Source: Theocolax elegans (taxonomy: Eukaryota; Arthropoda; Insecta; Hymenoptera; Cerocephalidae). Taken from it: a DNA stretch of 64,000 nucleotides. Of this stretch, positions 35,001 through 50,000 are shown piece by piece (the first letter of the stretch is position 1; every line of letters begins with the position of its first letter). Made by a program: the position numbers and the translations under genes. The stretch is from contig CM047425.1 of the NCBI GenBank assembly GCA_026168455.1, positions 109,979,800-110,043,799 of the forward strand, given 5' to 3'. A model generated the notes under the pieces. The model saw nothing but the letters and a program-made list of their open reading frames with translations. It had not been told where the DNA came from and did no database searches.

Positions 35001-38000
35001 AATATACCTATGTATACGCCTATAGTCGCCCCGAGGGAAAACACCTTGGCATTGACCGCTCTCGAGCGTTGCATAACGTACAGCTCTCTCGACTCGTCTC
35101 GTCAAAGTTCATCTCGAGTTGTGTGTTTACGCCTTTTTCGTAAACTGGACGCTGCGTTGCACTCGGGTATTACGGTGTTACGACTCGATGTCGTAATCCT
35201 CGCGCCTTTTCCGCTAACATTATTGGCTTTTAGGATGTACATTTTATGCTTTTTTTTTCTTATTATTTATATTTAATTATTCAAACAAATATAATACACG
35301 AACATTTTTTAAAATAAGTTCCGAAAATGGTAATTTTATTATTAATTACGCAAATGTTGGAGTAGATTTTGATGTAGACTGTTGGGTAAACTTCAACAAA
35401 GAGGTATTATTATCTTGCAGTTAAGTTTTTTTCTAATATTGATATTTTATAAACAAAATAATTAATTCTATTTTTAATTAATTAATATTTAAAAAACAAT
35501 TTGTACAATGTCTATTAGTATTACACGTAGTTAATACTACGTAATAATTAGTGCATTTAATTTTTAAAAGTATTATTAATTTCTAATTTTGTAATGAACA
35601 ATAATTAAAAATTAATTTAATTAAGTAATGGGTAATTGTTACTCGACACATCTGTGTAAACATTTTTTTTCCGTTTATAACGAGGGAAGCGAATATAAAT
35701 GAGAATAATAAATAATCTGACTATAGTGAAGAGGTAAAGTAAGCGTCAACAATCAGGTGTAAATATTATCGGTAACGATCTAATAACCCGTGAAGTAGTC
35801 TCTCTCGTAATACTGAACTCATCTCCCGGTTCACGAGGCTGTATCGCGCTCGCGTGCCTGACGCGCGTATTATACCGCCTCGCACGCGGCGTTTATCCGT
35901 GTCGATCTTCCCCGAGAGCGATGAGACCGAGCGCGACAGCGGCACAGATACCTCCAAAGAAGAACCTTGTTTCTCTCTCTCTCTCTCTCTCTTCCTTCTC
36001 CGCGGTGCGTATCGACGTCGTTATTGTGCGTCAACACCGTACAAGGAATTTTATAAAAATAGGTAAAAAACCGCCCATTGTCGACTGTCCTTTTTCCGTC
36101 GTTGTTAATATTTTTTTTTCTTTCTTTCTTATTTTCCCTTTTGTTAACATTGCACGTATACGCATATAGACAAATATATCCGTTTGGTTGTGAGAAAAAT
36201 TCTCGTTATATTGAATGAACTTGGTTTTAAACTTATGTATCTTCCTCCGCATCTCCAACGATAATGCACATAATACGCGTTACAGGAAAGTCTCTTACAT
36301 TTTATTGCGAAATTAAAAGAGATAATCTTTGTTATTTCGATGCGTTCATTTTCGACACGTGTATGTTTGATTTCAATGAAATTTAGATCGCCAAGTGCTT
36401 TAGCAGTCTAGAAACGTAAGCCTCTTTAAATGGCGCTTCGGTGTGTCAAAACATGACGCCTCGATGTTAATTAGCTCTCCTGTTAAGAAAACAAAACATT
36501 TGATGCCTCTACAAATACGTAATGATTTCACCTGCGCAAACACGAGTTGTTAACATTGTGCCTTTTTCATTCGGACTAAAATCATTTAATAATTGGATTT
36601 AAGTTTCCGTACATTGTCTTTTGCGATCTTGTTAATTTTATGTTAATTTTTTTTTGCACCGAGAAAAATGGTTTATTAAAAATGATTTTATTTCACAGTA
36701 ATGTAGGAATATGCATTTCAAATATAGTAATTCTGAATATAATTTATAAGAAAAATGATTCATACATTTTAATTAACAGTTTTCCTTGTTGTAGCCTTGA
36801 AAACAAACTTAAGTAACTATAAGTCCAAAACTTTGGAAAACACACATTCTGTACCAAGTTCCAAAATTTTGGTGTTAATTTAGTTAGTAATTTACTCCGT
36901 TTGTAGGGAAGTTGCAATATTTTCTAGATACTGGTAAAATATTCTACGGGTTTTTTAGTACATTGTTCATCAAATGTAACCATCGCTACTATCGACGCAC
37001 TATACGCGGATCGATCGGTACTTGAAAAGAGTATCCATTAACGTGCTTTAAAAATGGAGAAGGCGAAGCGTGAAAAACGTGGTCAACCTTCTCGATAAAG
37101 CAAATATTATAAAAGGCATCGCTCAAAGATGTTCACCTCTAGGTTTCAGCGTCTAAATCAGCGAACGTCTTACGTAACGCCGTTCCGTCCAAAGTGGGTT
37201 AATTCGAGTACCCGAGCAAGGTTAATAGTCCTGTTTTTATTTACATAGGAATTATCGTCGGGCGAGTGTCCACCGTCGTAGGTAAAGAAAAACGCAATAA
37301 ACGATCTCTTTTCCTTCTCGATTCGATTGAACGTACGTGATCGGCACCGAGCACCATTCTCGATAGATAAGAACGCCTTGTTGTTTAAACTCTCGGCGAG
37401 AAAATGTTTTTATTATTAAAAAAGAAATGGCGATCGTGCGCGTATACGCGTTGCATAAACTTTTCTCCGAATTCTCTTATCTCTTCTAAATACGAGATAT
37501 TTTTATTTTTTTTTTCGTTATGCTATCATTTATTAAGTGTAACGTTACGTCTTCTTTTTTTGTCTCTCATTAGCTAGTTGGGTAACGTTATATCACTCGA
37601 ACGTTTATTTACCCTGTACTAGATGAAATTGTATCAGTTTTTTTCGGTGGGTCACTTTTCTCTATAGTTAGTTTAGCTAATGTTAATACGAAATTCACTT
37701 AAGCTTTTTCTTCGATATAGTTGGTGCAATCTCGTAATAGGCCGTAAGTACTATTATTATACTTTAAGAATTTCAAACTCAGTTCCTGTGTTTTTTTGTT
37801 CATCCTATTATTTTCGTATCAATTTTATCGATGTATCGTGAAAGTGTCCCTGGACAATGAATTAAGTGTTATTGCGATCTCGAGAAAAGTAACCATTGTG
37901 GTGCTTTAACTTATTACATAATAATTACAGATTTACTTAGAATTGAAGACATTTAGTGATTTCAAAGAAATATTTTATTGAATACTCTTAAAAAATATAT

Positions 38001-39041
38001 ATTTGAAACAAATAAATATTTTCAAACAAATATTATTTTAGAATTGTTCAATAAAACGTTTCATTGAATTCATAATAGTTACTTTAAGTATACGTTTGAT
38101 TTATATAAATAGAGTTTCTTATGTGTTTTACGCAGGAAATTGTATTCAATAAACGTAAATTATAATATTCTCTATTAATCGAATTGAAAGTATATAGTTA
38201 ATAAAGTAATGCAAAAGGAAAAAATAAAGAAAATAAAGAAAAACGTTGAAAAAGTAATCGTACTACACTTCAACCGTATAAATTTTTTTAGGCTGAAATT
38301 TATAGATATATGTATATAAATGGATTTTTGCAACGTTAATTACTTCAACTATTAGGAAGCGTATTTAGAACGAAATGTGTATAAAAAAAACTCGATACGA
38401 CCGCTAACTCGATACGTGCAATAATCCAAAGGTAGAGTTACCTTTTTTTCACGCAAGGAGAAATGTCGCTCTATATTTTCGAAACGAGAGGAAAGGAATT
38501 TTGTAACGCGTGAAAATATGTCGAAACCTACGACATATGTATATACGCCTCCTTTTTCGGCGATTATTACGTAGGTAAATACACTCGCGGGCGACAGTGT
38601 CGTTCTCACACCAACCCGCTAATTCTATTACGGAACCCTGCGACCTCTATTTATTTTTCTTTCACTTGAGCACCAATTACCGATCGAATATAGATGAACA
38701 TTATAACCGAAGCGCAAATAAACAGAAAACAGTAGAAAACAGGGTTTCCGAAAGCGAGTTTTCTTTACGCGTCGATTTGAAAAATAAAATTTCCGGTCCA
38801 TTAAAAATCTCGGATAAGTTAATCAAAAAGTGCTCACCCTGCGTTCGAAATCCAAGTGAAATCGCATCGATTAAGAATCCTCTTTCGATTCGAAATTTTA
38901 TAAAGAACACATCGTACCGTGAAACTATGTTTAGCTGAACAATATTTTTAGTTGCATAAATGTTTATTTATCGTATTATTCACCGTGTTAAAGTATAAAA
39001 AAACTATAATATCAAACATTAAATCATCGTGTTTTTCCTTT

Positions 39042-39073
<32 letters not shown>

Positions 39074-40258
39074 TGGAGTATCAAACGGTTGAGTTGTCTC
39101 GTTAAGTAAACGATTTAAAAGCGATGAAATTTCCCTAACGCGAACGAACGACGATTCCAGTGTTCGATAATTTTATGCACAACGCGATTAAATTTAATTA
39201 TGCAATTGAATTAAACACTTTAATTAGAAGATTTAAATGGCTCATAAAACTAACTGCAATTTACATTCTTTCGAGTATTAGTCTGTGTGAATGCAGCTTG
39301 GCTACGTATAGATGTATAATCGCTGTCTGTTGTATAAATTAATTTATCATCGAGATTGTATAACAATATCGGTAGCGTTCGCCAATCGTGTATTTGTTTT
39401 GAATCATCGACGACTTGGTTTCCACGCCGATTGTTTCGTTAGTTTCTGTTGATATTTCGATAAACGTATCTATACGCGTGTGATTGATCCTCGAGATATA
39501 AAAGATGTTGGACGTTAGTTAGAAGAATTGACATCGTGTAATATTTATTAGATACTATCGTCGAAAAACGTGTTTAACTATTAAGCGAAACGCTAATTGT
39601 TCTAACTGGTCAATTTCGATTTATAGGTTGGGCCGATGATACTGTGTGTTTAAATCAGCTGACTAATGTCATGCGGACTTGTGCGCGATGACGCGTTCGG
39701 GTAATTATCTTTAAAAAACTACAAAAAAATTAATAAAAATGAGTTGTTACGTAATTACAAAGGCGATGCGAAACTTGAATTTTTAAAGTTAATTGAGCTA
39801 GCACCGTCTTGGATATTCAATGTAAAGTGTAGATTAAATATAAATAATCAGAATTTTGCGTTATTAAGAGAAGCAGAGATTGTTAATGTCATTTAATTAT
39901 TTGTCGGTAATTGACGATACTTTTACAAAATGCAAAGTAGATGTTTACCACGCTCGATCGGCATTAAAATATCGATAATTAAAAAAAATACTTGGGGATG
40001 ATTGAATTTAAAGTAAAATAACTGTACTTTAAAGTCGAGGATAAGCGAAAATTCTCATTAAATCAAGGTATATACCCTCTCGAGAAATACAAAAAGGTGT
40101 AGTTACAAGTTAGGGCACTCGAACCAAGTGAATAATGGTATGCAAGTAAATATTGCTATATACTCTTTTCGAGCCGGTAAAACCATTTTAGCTTGGAATT
40201 GCACAATATTTTCGTTCCCAGTCGTTTCGACTCCGCGCCGAGGAGAGAATAGAATAAA

Positions 40259-40285
40259 GCCGCCGACGCCGCCGATGCCGCCGAC
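40259..40285. repeat. GCCGCCGAC 9-base tandem repeat
   Basis: Three copies of GCCGCCGAC/T in a GC-rich patch. The minus strand would read as a Gly/Val repeat in one frame, but no gene context supports translation. Confidence 0.85.
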
Positions 40286-43200
40286 GCGTTCCACGGTTAG
40301 GTAGATTTTTGAATGTCGATCTAACCTCAAGACCCGCGGGAGGAGGGTATCGACGTTAATTCGCGGCATCCCATCGATGAGTCAGCCTATATCTCGCGTG
40401 TTCCGAGACTCCGTTTTTCGCGCCTTCCTCAAAGTCATCGGCTAATTATATTTATCTCCGCATTCCGGCCGTTTTGCGCTCGCATTCCCACGGCTCGAGA
40501 GTTAGTTTGTATCTTATACTGTGCCATTATCCTCAACTTGGCTCGCATGTCGCCCGGTCCGCCTCGATATCGGGCCAAACGGGCCTATCCCCTTTATGGA
40601 CTATTTGCTTTTTCCTTCTTACGATCGTGTGTTCTTACTCCGAAAAAGACGAGGACATTTTTTTGACGGTTTAATCGAACTGATTGTTACACCTCGAATA
40701 CTCGAACATTCGTATTGTTTACTTTAATAATTCATCTTTAAAAAGAAAAAACATTTTTTTTCAATCGCTCGTGAGAATAATATTGTTTTTTCTCCGTAAA
40801 GGTAACGCGAAAATTGCGATTATATAGATTTTAAAAACGTATTTTCCGCTTGTAACTATCGTAAATAAAATCGCGAAAGTTATCTAAAAATTGGTTAACC
40901 TCACGAAAATACGGTTCGCTAATTAACAAAATTATCGCTTTGAAGTTGCCGTTTTAGAATGTTGGAAATTCATCGTGGCTACTCGGTACGCGGGAAAAAG
41001 AGCGGCGTTTAAATCAAACTATCTCCGTAGGTGCATACACGCTGTGTGCGATCTTAAGAAAACGAGAGACGAAGGTCGGGTAAAAGGTCAGATTACCGAT
41101 TTCGCCGTCTAATAATAGGTAATTTTTTAGTTACATTAACTATCCCAGATTTTCCACTGCGAATTTTCAAAGTTTTTTTTTTTTAATTACGGGCGTGACT
41201 AACGCTCGGTACCATAATAATGGCTTTACGCAATCTTTTTCGTGCATTACGCGTGTTATTTATATCGCACCGAGATATTTAAATTGTGCATTAATCTTTT
41301 AGTTACAAAGGTATACGCTTTTTAACTTATTATCAATGAACTTTCGGTTTTTTTTTCCTTTACGGTTTTAGATTCATTTCGCGTAATAAATTAATCAAAC
41401 TCGTTTCGTCGACGTTGATAAATTTTATGTGGTGGTTGTTTCGACATTGCCCTATCGTTTTTTTCGTGAGGTTACGCGCAAAAGTCCCGCTCAATGAAAT
41501 TGTGATTAATCGTTATTAAATTTGCAATACGAGGCGAATTGAGAAGCTTGTCGCGCGTCTGCGGATCGTTTGGTAAACAATGAACGAAGAGGTAACATTT
41601 TTCCGCATAATTCAGCTAGTTCAGTTTTTCCGAGATCGTAAATTTTACTACCCGAACCATTATCGGCTTTTATTATTACATTATGTCATACACACCAACC
41701 GCGCGAAATCCAAGAATAATTGAATTTCTCTTTTTGGTATTCTCGCTGCTTAACCAAGTTTTCTCTTTCTTTCTTTCTTTCTTTTTTTTTAAATAACGAA
41801 GCACGATCCAATAACACGGAAGGAGATCATTGGAATGCATCGGCCAATCGAACAAGCAAAACTGCACTCTATATCCATACGCATACGCACACACACACAC
41901 CTTCCTTTTTCCCCGATTCGATATTTCTTATTCTTTTTCATTTGCGTTTCACTTTGCGCGTCCGATAGACTTTGTTGTCGTACGTGACGCTTTCAATTTC
42001 GTGAGCTCCCGAGAAAAAGCGAACGTGAGCAGCGGGTGGAATACTAATCAACTAAATGACAATACTTTCGTGAAATGCGAAACCTCTTCGATTGATGTTC
42101 CAGTTTTTTTTTCCTCTTTATGCTTTTGAACAATCGGTTCTTAATAAAAAAGAAAGAAGACACGATTTTACTTTCGTGAAACTTTCGGTTTGTGTAACGC
42201 ATCCTATGCGGTGCTTTTTTTTCAACCGTGGAAACGATGCGTCATGTAAAACTAAAATCAAAATCTTTTATAGATTATAATAGATTAGTATCTCAACTTC
42301 TGTTTTTTAAAAACTCGATTGTTTTGAATTGTAGATGCGCTCTTAACACAGCGTAAAGTAGTAGTTAAAAATGTCTTAATTACAACTTTCTTGTTGAGCA
42401 GTAACTAATATATGTTTACACTGATAATCAAGTAATTCCAGAATTTCCCTCATAAATATCAATATTTCAAGCAGAAGAAAACGCGGGGAGGCGGGGAGGG
42501 GCGATCGGGTTCGAGTTAAATACACCCTGTTAAGAGTAAATAAAAAGTTGAATTTACAAGTGTCGTGAAAGACAGTCGCATGATCGGTGGAAACGTTTAA
42601 TCGCAGAGCAGTTGTAAATCGTCGAAAGTCTCGATCTTAGGGAAATATATATCCGGGATTGATAATCCGGCATAAATCATTGACCGTGTAAAACAAATTC
42701 ACGATCGCGACTCGTTTATAATCGGTACGGGTTCGATTTACGAGGCACTCAACTCGAAAAGATTGCACTCGTTCGTAAAGGTATGCGCTTCTTTTGCCAT
42801 TGAGCATTACCACTTTCGATAGTAGCGTAATTACGATAGAGAAAGAGAAATATCCACGAGAGAAGAGAGATCAATTTCCGGTGTATATCGGTAAATACAA
42901 CCTTCCTTTTTTTTTTTATCTCCTTGTCGATCGATCGGTAATCAGCGATAATGACCTCGAGATATATACACACACGCGTGCTCGTACTGCCGTTCCCAAA
43001 CTGCATTAGAATCCGCTACACGCACCCAACTTTCTCTCTGTGTCTTTTGACGCGACTGAATTTTTCGCACATATTTTCATTAACGTCGGTAATGAGAGCG
43101 AAACATTTGTCGTGAAATTTTGTTCCCTCTCTCACTCTCACTTCGAAGACGAAGACAACCTAGGTGATTATAACGAGATACTTGGGAAAAATGTTTTTTT

Positions 43201-44758
43201 TTCTTAATTAAGGTGTAGACACTTGTCGGAGCACATAATTGATAGCTTTTATGTTTCATTATATATTGGGATGGCACTTTCCGTTCGGCATTTTTTTTAA
43301 TTTGTCGCTACTCTACCATTATGAAAGTTATTGATACATGAATCGAGAGTAATTTAAGTAAAACGTTGCAATTATGATATTAATGATGTTTAAATTTTTA
43401 TGGTTTTTTATAGAATGTACAGTTTCATTTTTCAAAGTTTATATACAACAAAGAAATAACCGCGGTCATTTTATTAGAGTAAACAAGCAACGTTAGTGGA
43501 TTTGAGCTGCACGAAATTATGATTTTATTGGACTAAATTGAGCCTGCGGTTTTTTTAGATAGATTACTCAATATATTTACTCTGCGGTCAATAAAGCAAC
43601 GAACAATCTTAGCTCGTTTTCTTCTATTTTTTTTCTTCATCATTCGATCAAGGGGATGCGTGTTATATAAGATTTTTTGTCTTCAAGCAAGTATTAATTG
43701 ATGTTTATTAACGACTTTACAACTCGGAAATAGAACTTTAAACTCAAAAAATTTTCCGTATTACGTAACGTTAATTTGAAGTAGATTCATTTCACTTTTC
43801 CTTATAACACCAAAAAGTTTTTTTTTTTTCAAAATTAATTGTCGAATAAAGCGCGAGCAACAACAAAAGAAAGATTAATTTCTATTTCGTAGTTGCGTTA
43901 TTAAGATAAAAAAAATCTGCTTAACATACGTACTCTGCGGTAAAACCGAAAGTATTCTTCGCAAACGAATAGTCACCCAATACACGAAAGAGAAGTTGGC
44001 GTAAAATCGTACGCGGGCGAGTGGGAAAATTTTTTTCGTGGAAACATATGGTGAAAATAGTCGAGAAAAGGAGAGAGAACGACATTTAACTGGCGTTGGC
44101 CTTGTTTTCAATTGATCTCGAGCCACGCGTTCAGTTATGCGAATTCTTTTTTTTTTCTATCTCTCCACTGGTGGCGTGTGTCGGTGCGATAAGACTGTAA
44201 GATACACACATCCATTGTCTGGATGCGAATTCCCTGGCGCGTAATTTTGCCTTCCCCGAGGAAAGGTGAGCGAGCCCAGTGCGCACGCGGTCATGCTGAT
44301 GAGTTTTGAAATTGATGCTTGCTTCCTAGCGTTTATTACCTTGTTGAGTGTTATTAAGTCCGATGATAAGAAGGGTTTACGGATCAAACTTACGGATACG
44401 TGGTTTCAACCTAATGAAAGTCTTGCTATTATTGCGAGATGAAAGTTGTTCAATTTAATCGTTTTTATTTTAGTTTTTAGATTTTTTTTATACCGAAGTA
44501 CTGAATTCGCTGCTCTATTAATAGTTTTCGAAAGAGAAAGATATTTCATTATATTTTTTGTAGAATATTTCTATAAATCACGATTTTACATGTATTATAC
44601 GTAATAATAACTATTAAGGGTTATTACGTAATAAATGACTTTTTAAAGTAACTCGTACAAAAAACTGACATTTTCGAGTATACGGGTGCACTTATCAACA
44701 ATTGTACGGAAATATGCAATAATTTTGCAATGACCACCCTCGTACACGCATTCACACA

Positions 44759-44895
<137 letters not shown>

Positions 44896-45691
44896 GTTAA
44901 TAAAACGATGACGAATGAACCGGAAATGAATGTGTAATCTGTTACATATGCACAGGAGAATATAGGTAGAGAGTGAAGTATGTGCCAATGGGAATTGTTG
45001 AGCCAGTCGAAAAGATGAGAATCTATCTTAAAAAGACACGTCTTGCTTGGTTTTATAATACGTGCTATTCTGGTACACCGGTTGAATTTCAAGTGCCAGC
45101 GGGATGACGAGCTCCGATCTTTCGAAGGCTCGGCTCTTATACGAATTATAACTCATTTGTCGCGATCTGATAACCCGTAGTTCACTTTTCTGAGATTAAC
45201 CTTTTCTCTATGCGGAGCGTCCGGATTTTTCGCCTACTCGATATACGTTTTGTTAATGCGGGACGACAGGTTTGCGGCGAATAACACTCCGAAGTGAGAG
45301 TTCTAATTGAATAAAAGAAGATAACCTGACAGATAGGATTGCTCAATCGATTATGCAAAAAAGAAAAGACCAATAGTGTCGCGATCAACTTAATCGTTAA
45401 CGCGTCGAGTGTGCTCTATCGTACGTACGAAAACAATATTTATCAATTTCGTTAACGTTATTTCGAAGTAGGGAATCGATTGATCTTCGCATCAACGATA
45501 GTAAATTAATTTTCACTAATAATTTTCACTAAGGAAATAACATTTATTCAAATTGGCTGGACTATAAAATGCGGTATCTGCCATTGATACATCGTAAAAA
45601 GCTCAATCGATTAAATTTATCGATAGCGAACCGATAAATTTTCAACGCAGATATTTTCCCGTACGACTATAAATTCATACCGGGTACCGAG

Positions 45692-45694
<3 letters not shown>

Positions 45695-45722
<28 letters not shown>
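45695..45722. repeat. (AT)14 microsatellite
   Basis: Uninterrupted AT dinucleotides, about 14 units. Confidence 0.9.
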
Positions 45723-45729
<7 letters not shown>

Positions 45730-45859
45730 AAGCGTAAACGAAACTAAATATTAAATCTAAATAAAAGATTTATCAAGTAGCAAAGAGTAAAATTCGTTCC
45801 CAACGTTCTCGAAATTGTCGAAAAATAATAGGTACAAACGTAATAATATATTTATACAC

Positions 45860-45892
45860 GTATAGAGACGGTATAGAGACGGTATAGAGGCG
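45860..45892. repeat. 11-base minisatellite GTATAGAGACG x3
   Basis: Three tandem copies of GTATAGAGACG; the third copy has one change (GAGGCG). Confidence 0.85.
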
Positions 45893-46970
45893 GTATGAGG
45901 CAATTCTTACGGAGATACGTAGAAAATAGCGAAACGTTATTGTACCTCTGACAAAAGGGGGGCCTTATCGATATTATGATCGCTCTTTACTTTTTATCCG
46001 TATCAGCTATACGGCTCCTTTGGATTTTCACGTGAAACAGAGAGAACCGTAGACGAAAATCGATTATGCAACGTTTATAGATACATTCGCACACTCGCCA
46101 CACTTACACACACATACAGAGAGAGGTAGAGTTGGACAGCGTTATCAGATCAGGCGTTTTCAGAGGCTTAGAGATAGGTAATAGAGTGAAAGTATTACTC
46201 GAATCGTTGGGTGGTTCGAGGCAGGTTGTAGGTGAACGCGCGGCGACAAACGACAAACGAGACAAACGTAGCACGTACACGGGAAACACGCGATTTCGAC
46301 CCCGCCCGGAAATCGACGCGCGTCCGAGCCTGATTATTTTACTTTCTATACAACATCGGTTTTCAATCGGGTAAGATAATTTGATAACTTTGTCTGTGTG
46401 TACGTTGTCAGAGTTACTCAACTCTGGATAACCTACGCTAATAATGATAATGTGCTCGATGGAAATCTGTATTACAAGTAGAAATCCCATGCGTGTATTA
46501 TACTAATAGCCCCGTCGGAAGTATTACTCGTTAAGGTATATATACGTATACTAACATGGTCAGAATAATGTCCAAAAGATAATGATTGGAGTGTATACAA
46601 TATACATCGATAGGATAGGAACACATTCGAATTATATACGTATTCACATTATTGAATAAACAAATTGTAACCGCTTATAGTAGTTGACCGCCTGTGGTAA
46701 TTCAATTACAGCCAACTATATAGTTACAGACTCGGTAAGAAGAAGAAAATATTCCTCGATCGTATAAAATAAACTGAATCGATAAAAATTGTGGTAAGCT
46801 ACATTTGACAGTAACGCGGCAGTCGCAAATTATTACGGTATGTATAAATTACCGGTTAGGGTAGAAACCGGACGTATCGTCGTGTGAACTTGCGCGGTTG
46901 TCGTTGTAAAGCGTTTCGCTAAGTACACCTCTAATATGGTCAAACAAGCGCCACCGACGTACGGAAACTC

Positions 46971-46977
46971 TATAAAA
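46971..46977 (+). promoter_or_regulatory. Candidate TATA box in a GC-rich patch
   Basis: TATAAAA followed by GGCGGCGCG. This is a near-consensus TATA element at the front of about 300 bases of CpG-rich DNA (to about 47280) inside otherwise AT-rich sequence. A start site would be expected near 47000. No open frame beginning downstream is convincing, so it would drive a non-coding 5' exon or an untranslated RNA. No clear initiator motif was found. Confidence 0.3.
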
Positions 46978-48774
46978 GGCGGCGCGTGTGGACAATTGTT
47001 GCTGCTGTTGTTCGCTTTTTTTTTTTTTATTATTTTTTATGTACTGTGCATGCGTGGATTATTACCCGTGCTCGAGCGCAATTTCATAGTGAAAGCAGTT
47101 AAATAAACTCGGTGTCAATTATAAACATACGGGGCGGCGCGGCACGGTGTTTACGTTTCGCACGCGCGGTCAATTAACGATTTATCAACTTATTAAAATA
47201 ACAACGAGCCGCCGCGGCCGTCGAGATCGGATACATAGTTTTTCCGTTGTTCCGGTGTTGGGTTTCCGGGGTGAAGCAACCAGGAGAATAAAATAAACGG
47301 ATATAAGTATATTTACGAGTTTTGGGCGAAAGTGATTAAGCTATTGAATATCTCGCGTTCTCGACATTGTACACGTTAATTTCGAGTAATAATTATACTT
47401 ACGGGCCTCCGCGCTAATAAACCGCGGCCTATCGCGGATAAGGAAATAGGCGTTTTAAACCATTTAAACGAGGAGTAATTGATTGAGAATGCTTTACAGT
47501 CTGTATACATATATATGTGTGTGTGTACGCGTGCAGGATTATAACTCTTTGCGTTTACACACGTGCGCGAGAGCGAGCCTCGTAACTTACTCTCTAATGA
47601 AGATTGAAAAGTTCGTTAGGTGTTGATTGATCGTGCGAACTTGGACGAATCGCTCGGGTATGCGTTCGGGTACCGAGACAAATCGATAATTATCGCGAGT
47701 GCTAATTCGCTACGTCGAGGATAAAACACCGCGGAAAATTTGATATCGTCTGTTCGACGATCGATTCGACACGAACGTTTACCGAGTTTGTTTTCTCTCC
47801 GACTACTCGGATTGATTTAAATCCCTTATCTATCAAACATATTTATTTTTCAAAACGTATAGTTGCACACGTAATTTCGCGCGTATATATACCTACTTAC
47901 TTCGAAACTGTATAATAATTTCGCGAAATAAGAACGCCGGCTTTGACAATAACGGTGTAATAAGTAATAATTTCCGCATTTTTACACGTGTGTATTATTA
48001 TTATATCCGCGGACAGTGTTCCCAACGGCGTATCGATTTAAATCAAATTCACGTATCCGCGCCTATATCGAGTCGAATGAGAAATTGAGAAAAAAAAATC
48101 CAAAGGAACAAAAAATAGAAAGTGAACTTTTTTTCTCGTCGACCACGCCAAGTTAAAATTGCGGGGTGTTTACATTAAGCGATCCGCGCTCTCGTTTCTT
48201 ATCGTGGCACTTACGTAAAAATGTGTATATTCGCGGCGTGTACACGGAATCAGAAAAGTAAAAATAAAAATAAATGAAAGAATTAACAATGACGAGCGAG
48301 GTTCGAAACGTAATTTCAATTGAGGAAGAGACGTCAACGCGAAGATAATTTATTATCGGTAATTTTTCTTTCCGCGGGGTTGTTATACAGATCGGTAGGA
48401 CAAAAGATATCGAGATACGATAAAGGACTTTCACTGTTGACCGCCCGTATAAGTGTATCGACGGGAGATGTACGCGTAAAATCATGATACGCGCGTCTCT
48501 CTCCATCTCTCTACATCTCTCGTTCTCTCTCTATATATATATCGAGGGAGGTTCAATGACACACCTGACCTCAAGTGCAATAATCGTTCGTTTCCTGCGA
48601 CTTTTTGTTTTTGTTCCCGAGCAACTCGTGTGTGGGAGGCTGACTGTCCAGGAAAGTGGCTTCTATTTTCAGATGTTTTTTTCGACAACGAGCGCGGTTT
48701 TGCGCAAACGTTAATGGGAACTTTTGTATAATTATCTTTTTAACGCATATAGATTGAATCGGTAGATCTTCTCT

Positions 48775-48779
<5 letters not shown>

Positions 48780-48817
<38 letters not shown>
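48780..48817. repeat. CT microsatellite (about 18 units)
   Basis: Uninterrupted CT dinucleotides preceded by further CT-rich DNA from about 48767. CT/GA tracts can bind GAGA-type factors in insects. Confidence 0.9.
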
Positions 48818-48818
<1 letters not shown>

Positions 48819-50000
48819 TGTCTGAAAGCCTCTAAATCATAATATTTAGGCAGTTCGAGTATTTTTGAGGATACGAACGTTCATTGCTTTTAGTTCTATA
48901 TGCAGTATATTGTTAAAATACATTGTGAGGGCATAATGGAAAGAAACTGGTTTCTCAGTTCGACGACGAAAGTGTATCATTGAAAAATCTTTTAATCAAA
49001 GAGCGAGTTTCTTACTGGCCTAGTATTACCTTGAGAACAATGTTTAAACTATTAACTATTAGTTTAAAGTTAAGAATAATTATTTAATCATTTCTATTTA
49101 TTACAACAATTTTTCAAACGATATTTCTTATCCTTCGGTTTATTAGCGATAAGCGGATGTTTTTGTTTAAATTTCAACAAATTTCATTAAAGTCGAATCG
49201 AATGCACAGGAAACGTCGAATCAGTGAAACACGTGTTAATAAAGTTATTTCAATTGCGTAATGTATATAGTAGCTTGTATATAAAGTTCGTTTTAACCAA
49301 GTATTTATGACACTCGCGGCAATAAAGATTTATAAATATTACTTACAATCGTACTAATCGCAACTTTTCCAGAACATATTTTACAATATTCAACCATAAT
49401 TTCCCGGTCTCGTTGATTGTCAATTAAATTCCTACATTATTTTTATCGCTTTTCTTATTTCGCACGTATTTACATTAGCCGTGGTATCGTTTTGTTCGAA
49501 ACGATGCATATATATATACATATCGAGTATACGCGATTCCAAACATAATCGTAATCTTAATTAACGATAATCATAATCGTTCGTTCGGGTTACCGAGAGT
49601 GCTTTATTTTATTGCGCTCCGCGTAATCGTCAGGGTTTTTTCTACTTGGTATACGAACTTAGCGCCAACGGTTAATACCTATTGTGCATAATTGTGTAGA
49701 ATTTTCGAGGTTTCGTTAAGTGGAAAACAATATCCAATATTTATTTCGGAGTTCAACGACTGATCGGAATTCGCATTGTGGTACCTCCCATATAGTTAAA
49801 TCTTTCATTATAAATACGGGTATGTCGCAGTTATACAATTCAATTTAATATAGTGAAAATGAATATTGATTTATACGGATATTTCATGGTATGTACGACT
49901 TGTAAATTAATACTTATATAAAAACGGTGATATAATTATGCACACATTTTTTCTCTTTACTCATTTGATGCAGTCCAGTTGAAACTATATAAATGCGTCA

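Larger units (their letters stand above)
30001..40000. other. Non-coding region with several GC-rich patches
   Basis: No supportable gene. Items seen: a GTC trinucleotide run (about 30223-30243), an 8-base repeat ATCTATAC three times (31111-31134), a TTTTA pentanucleotide run (31269-31294) and a TG run (32064-32084). There is also a CT run in a GC-rich patch (about 35971-35992) and TA repeats (about 39042-39071). GC- and CpG-rich patches lie at about 30950-31200, 32000-32560, 34860-35220 and 35820-36040, separated by very AT-rich DNA. Confidence 0.5.

Noticed and set aside
38597..38938. 113-codon plus-strand frame
   Set aside because: No splice sites, no family resemblance, overlaps a minus-strand frame of similar quality.
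46104..46490. 128-codon minus-strand and 80-codon plus-strand overlapping frames
   Set aside because: Both look like chance frames in balanced-GC DNA; no signal, domain or splice support.
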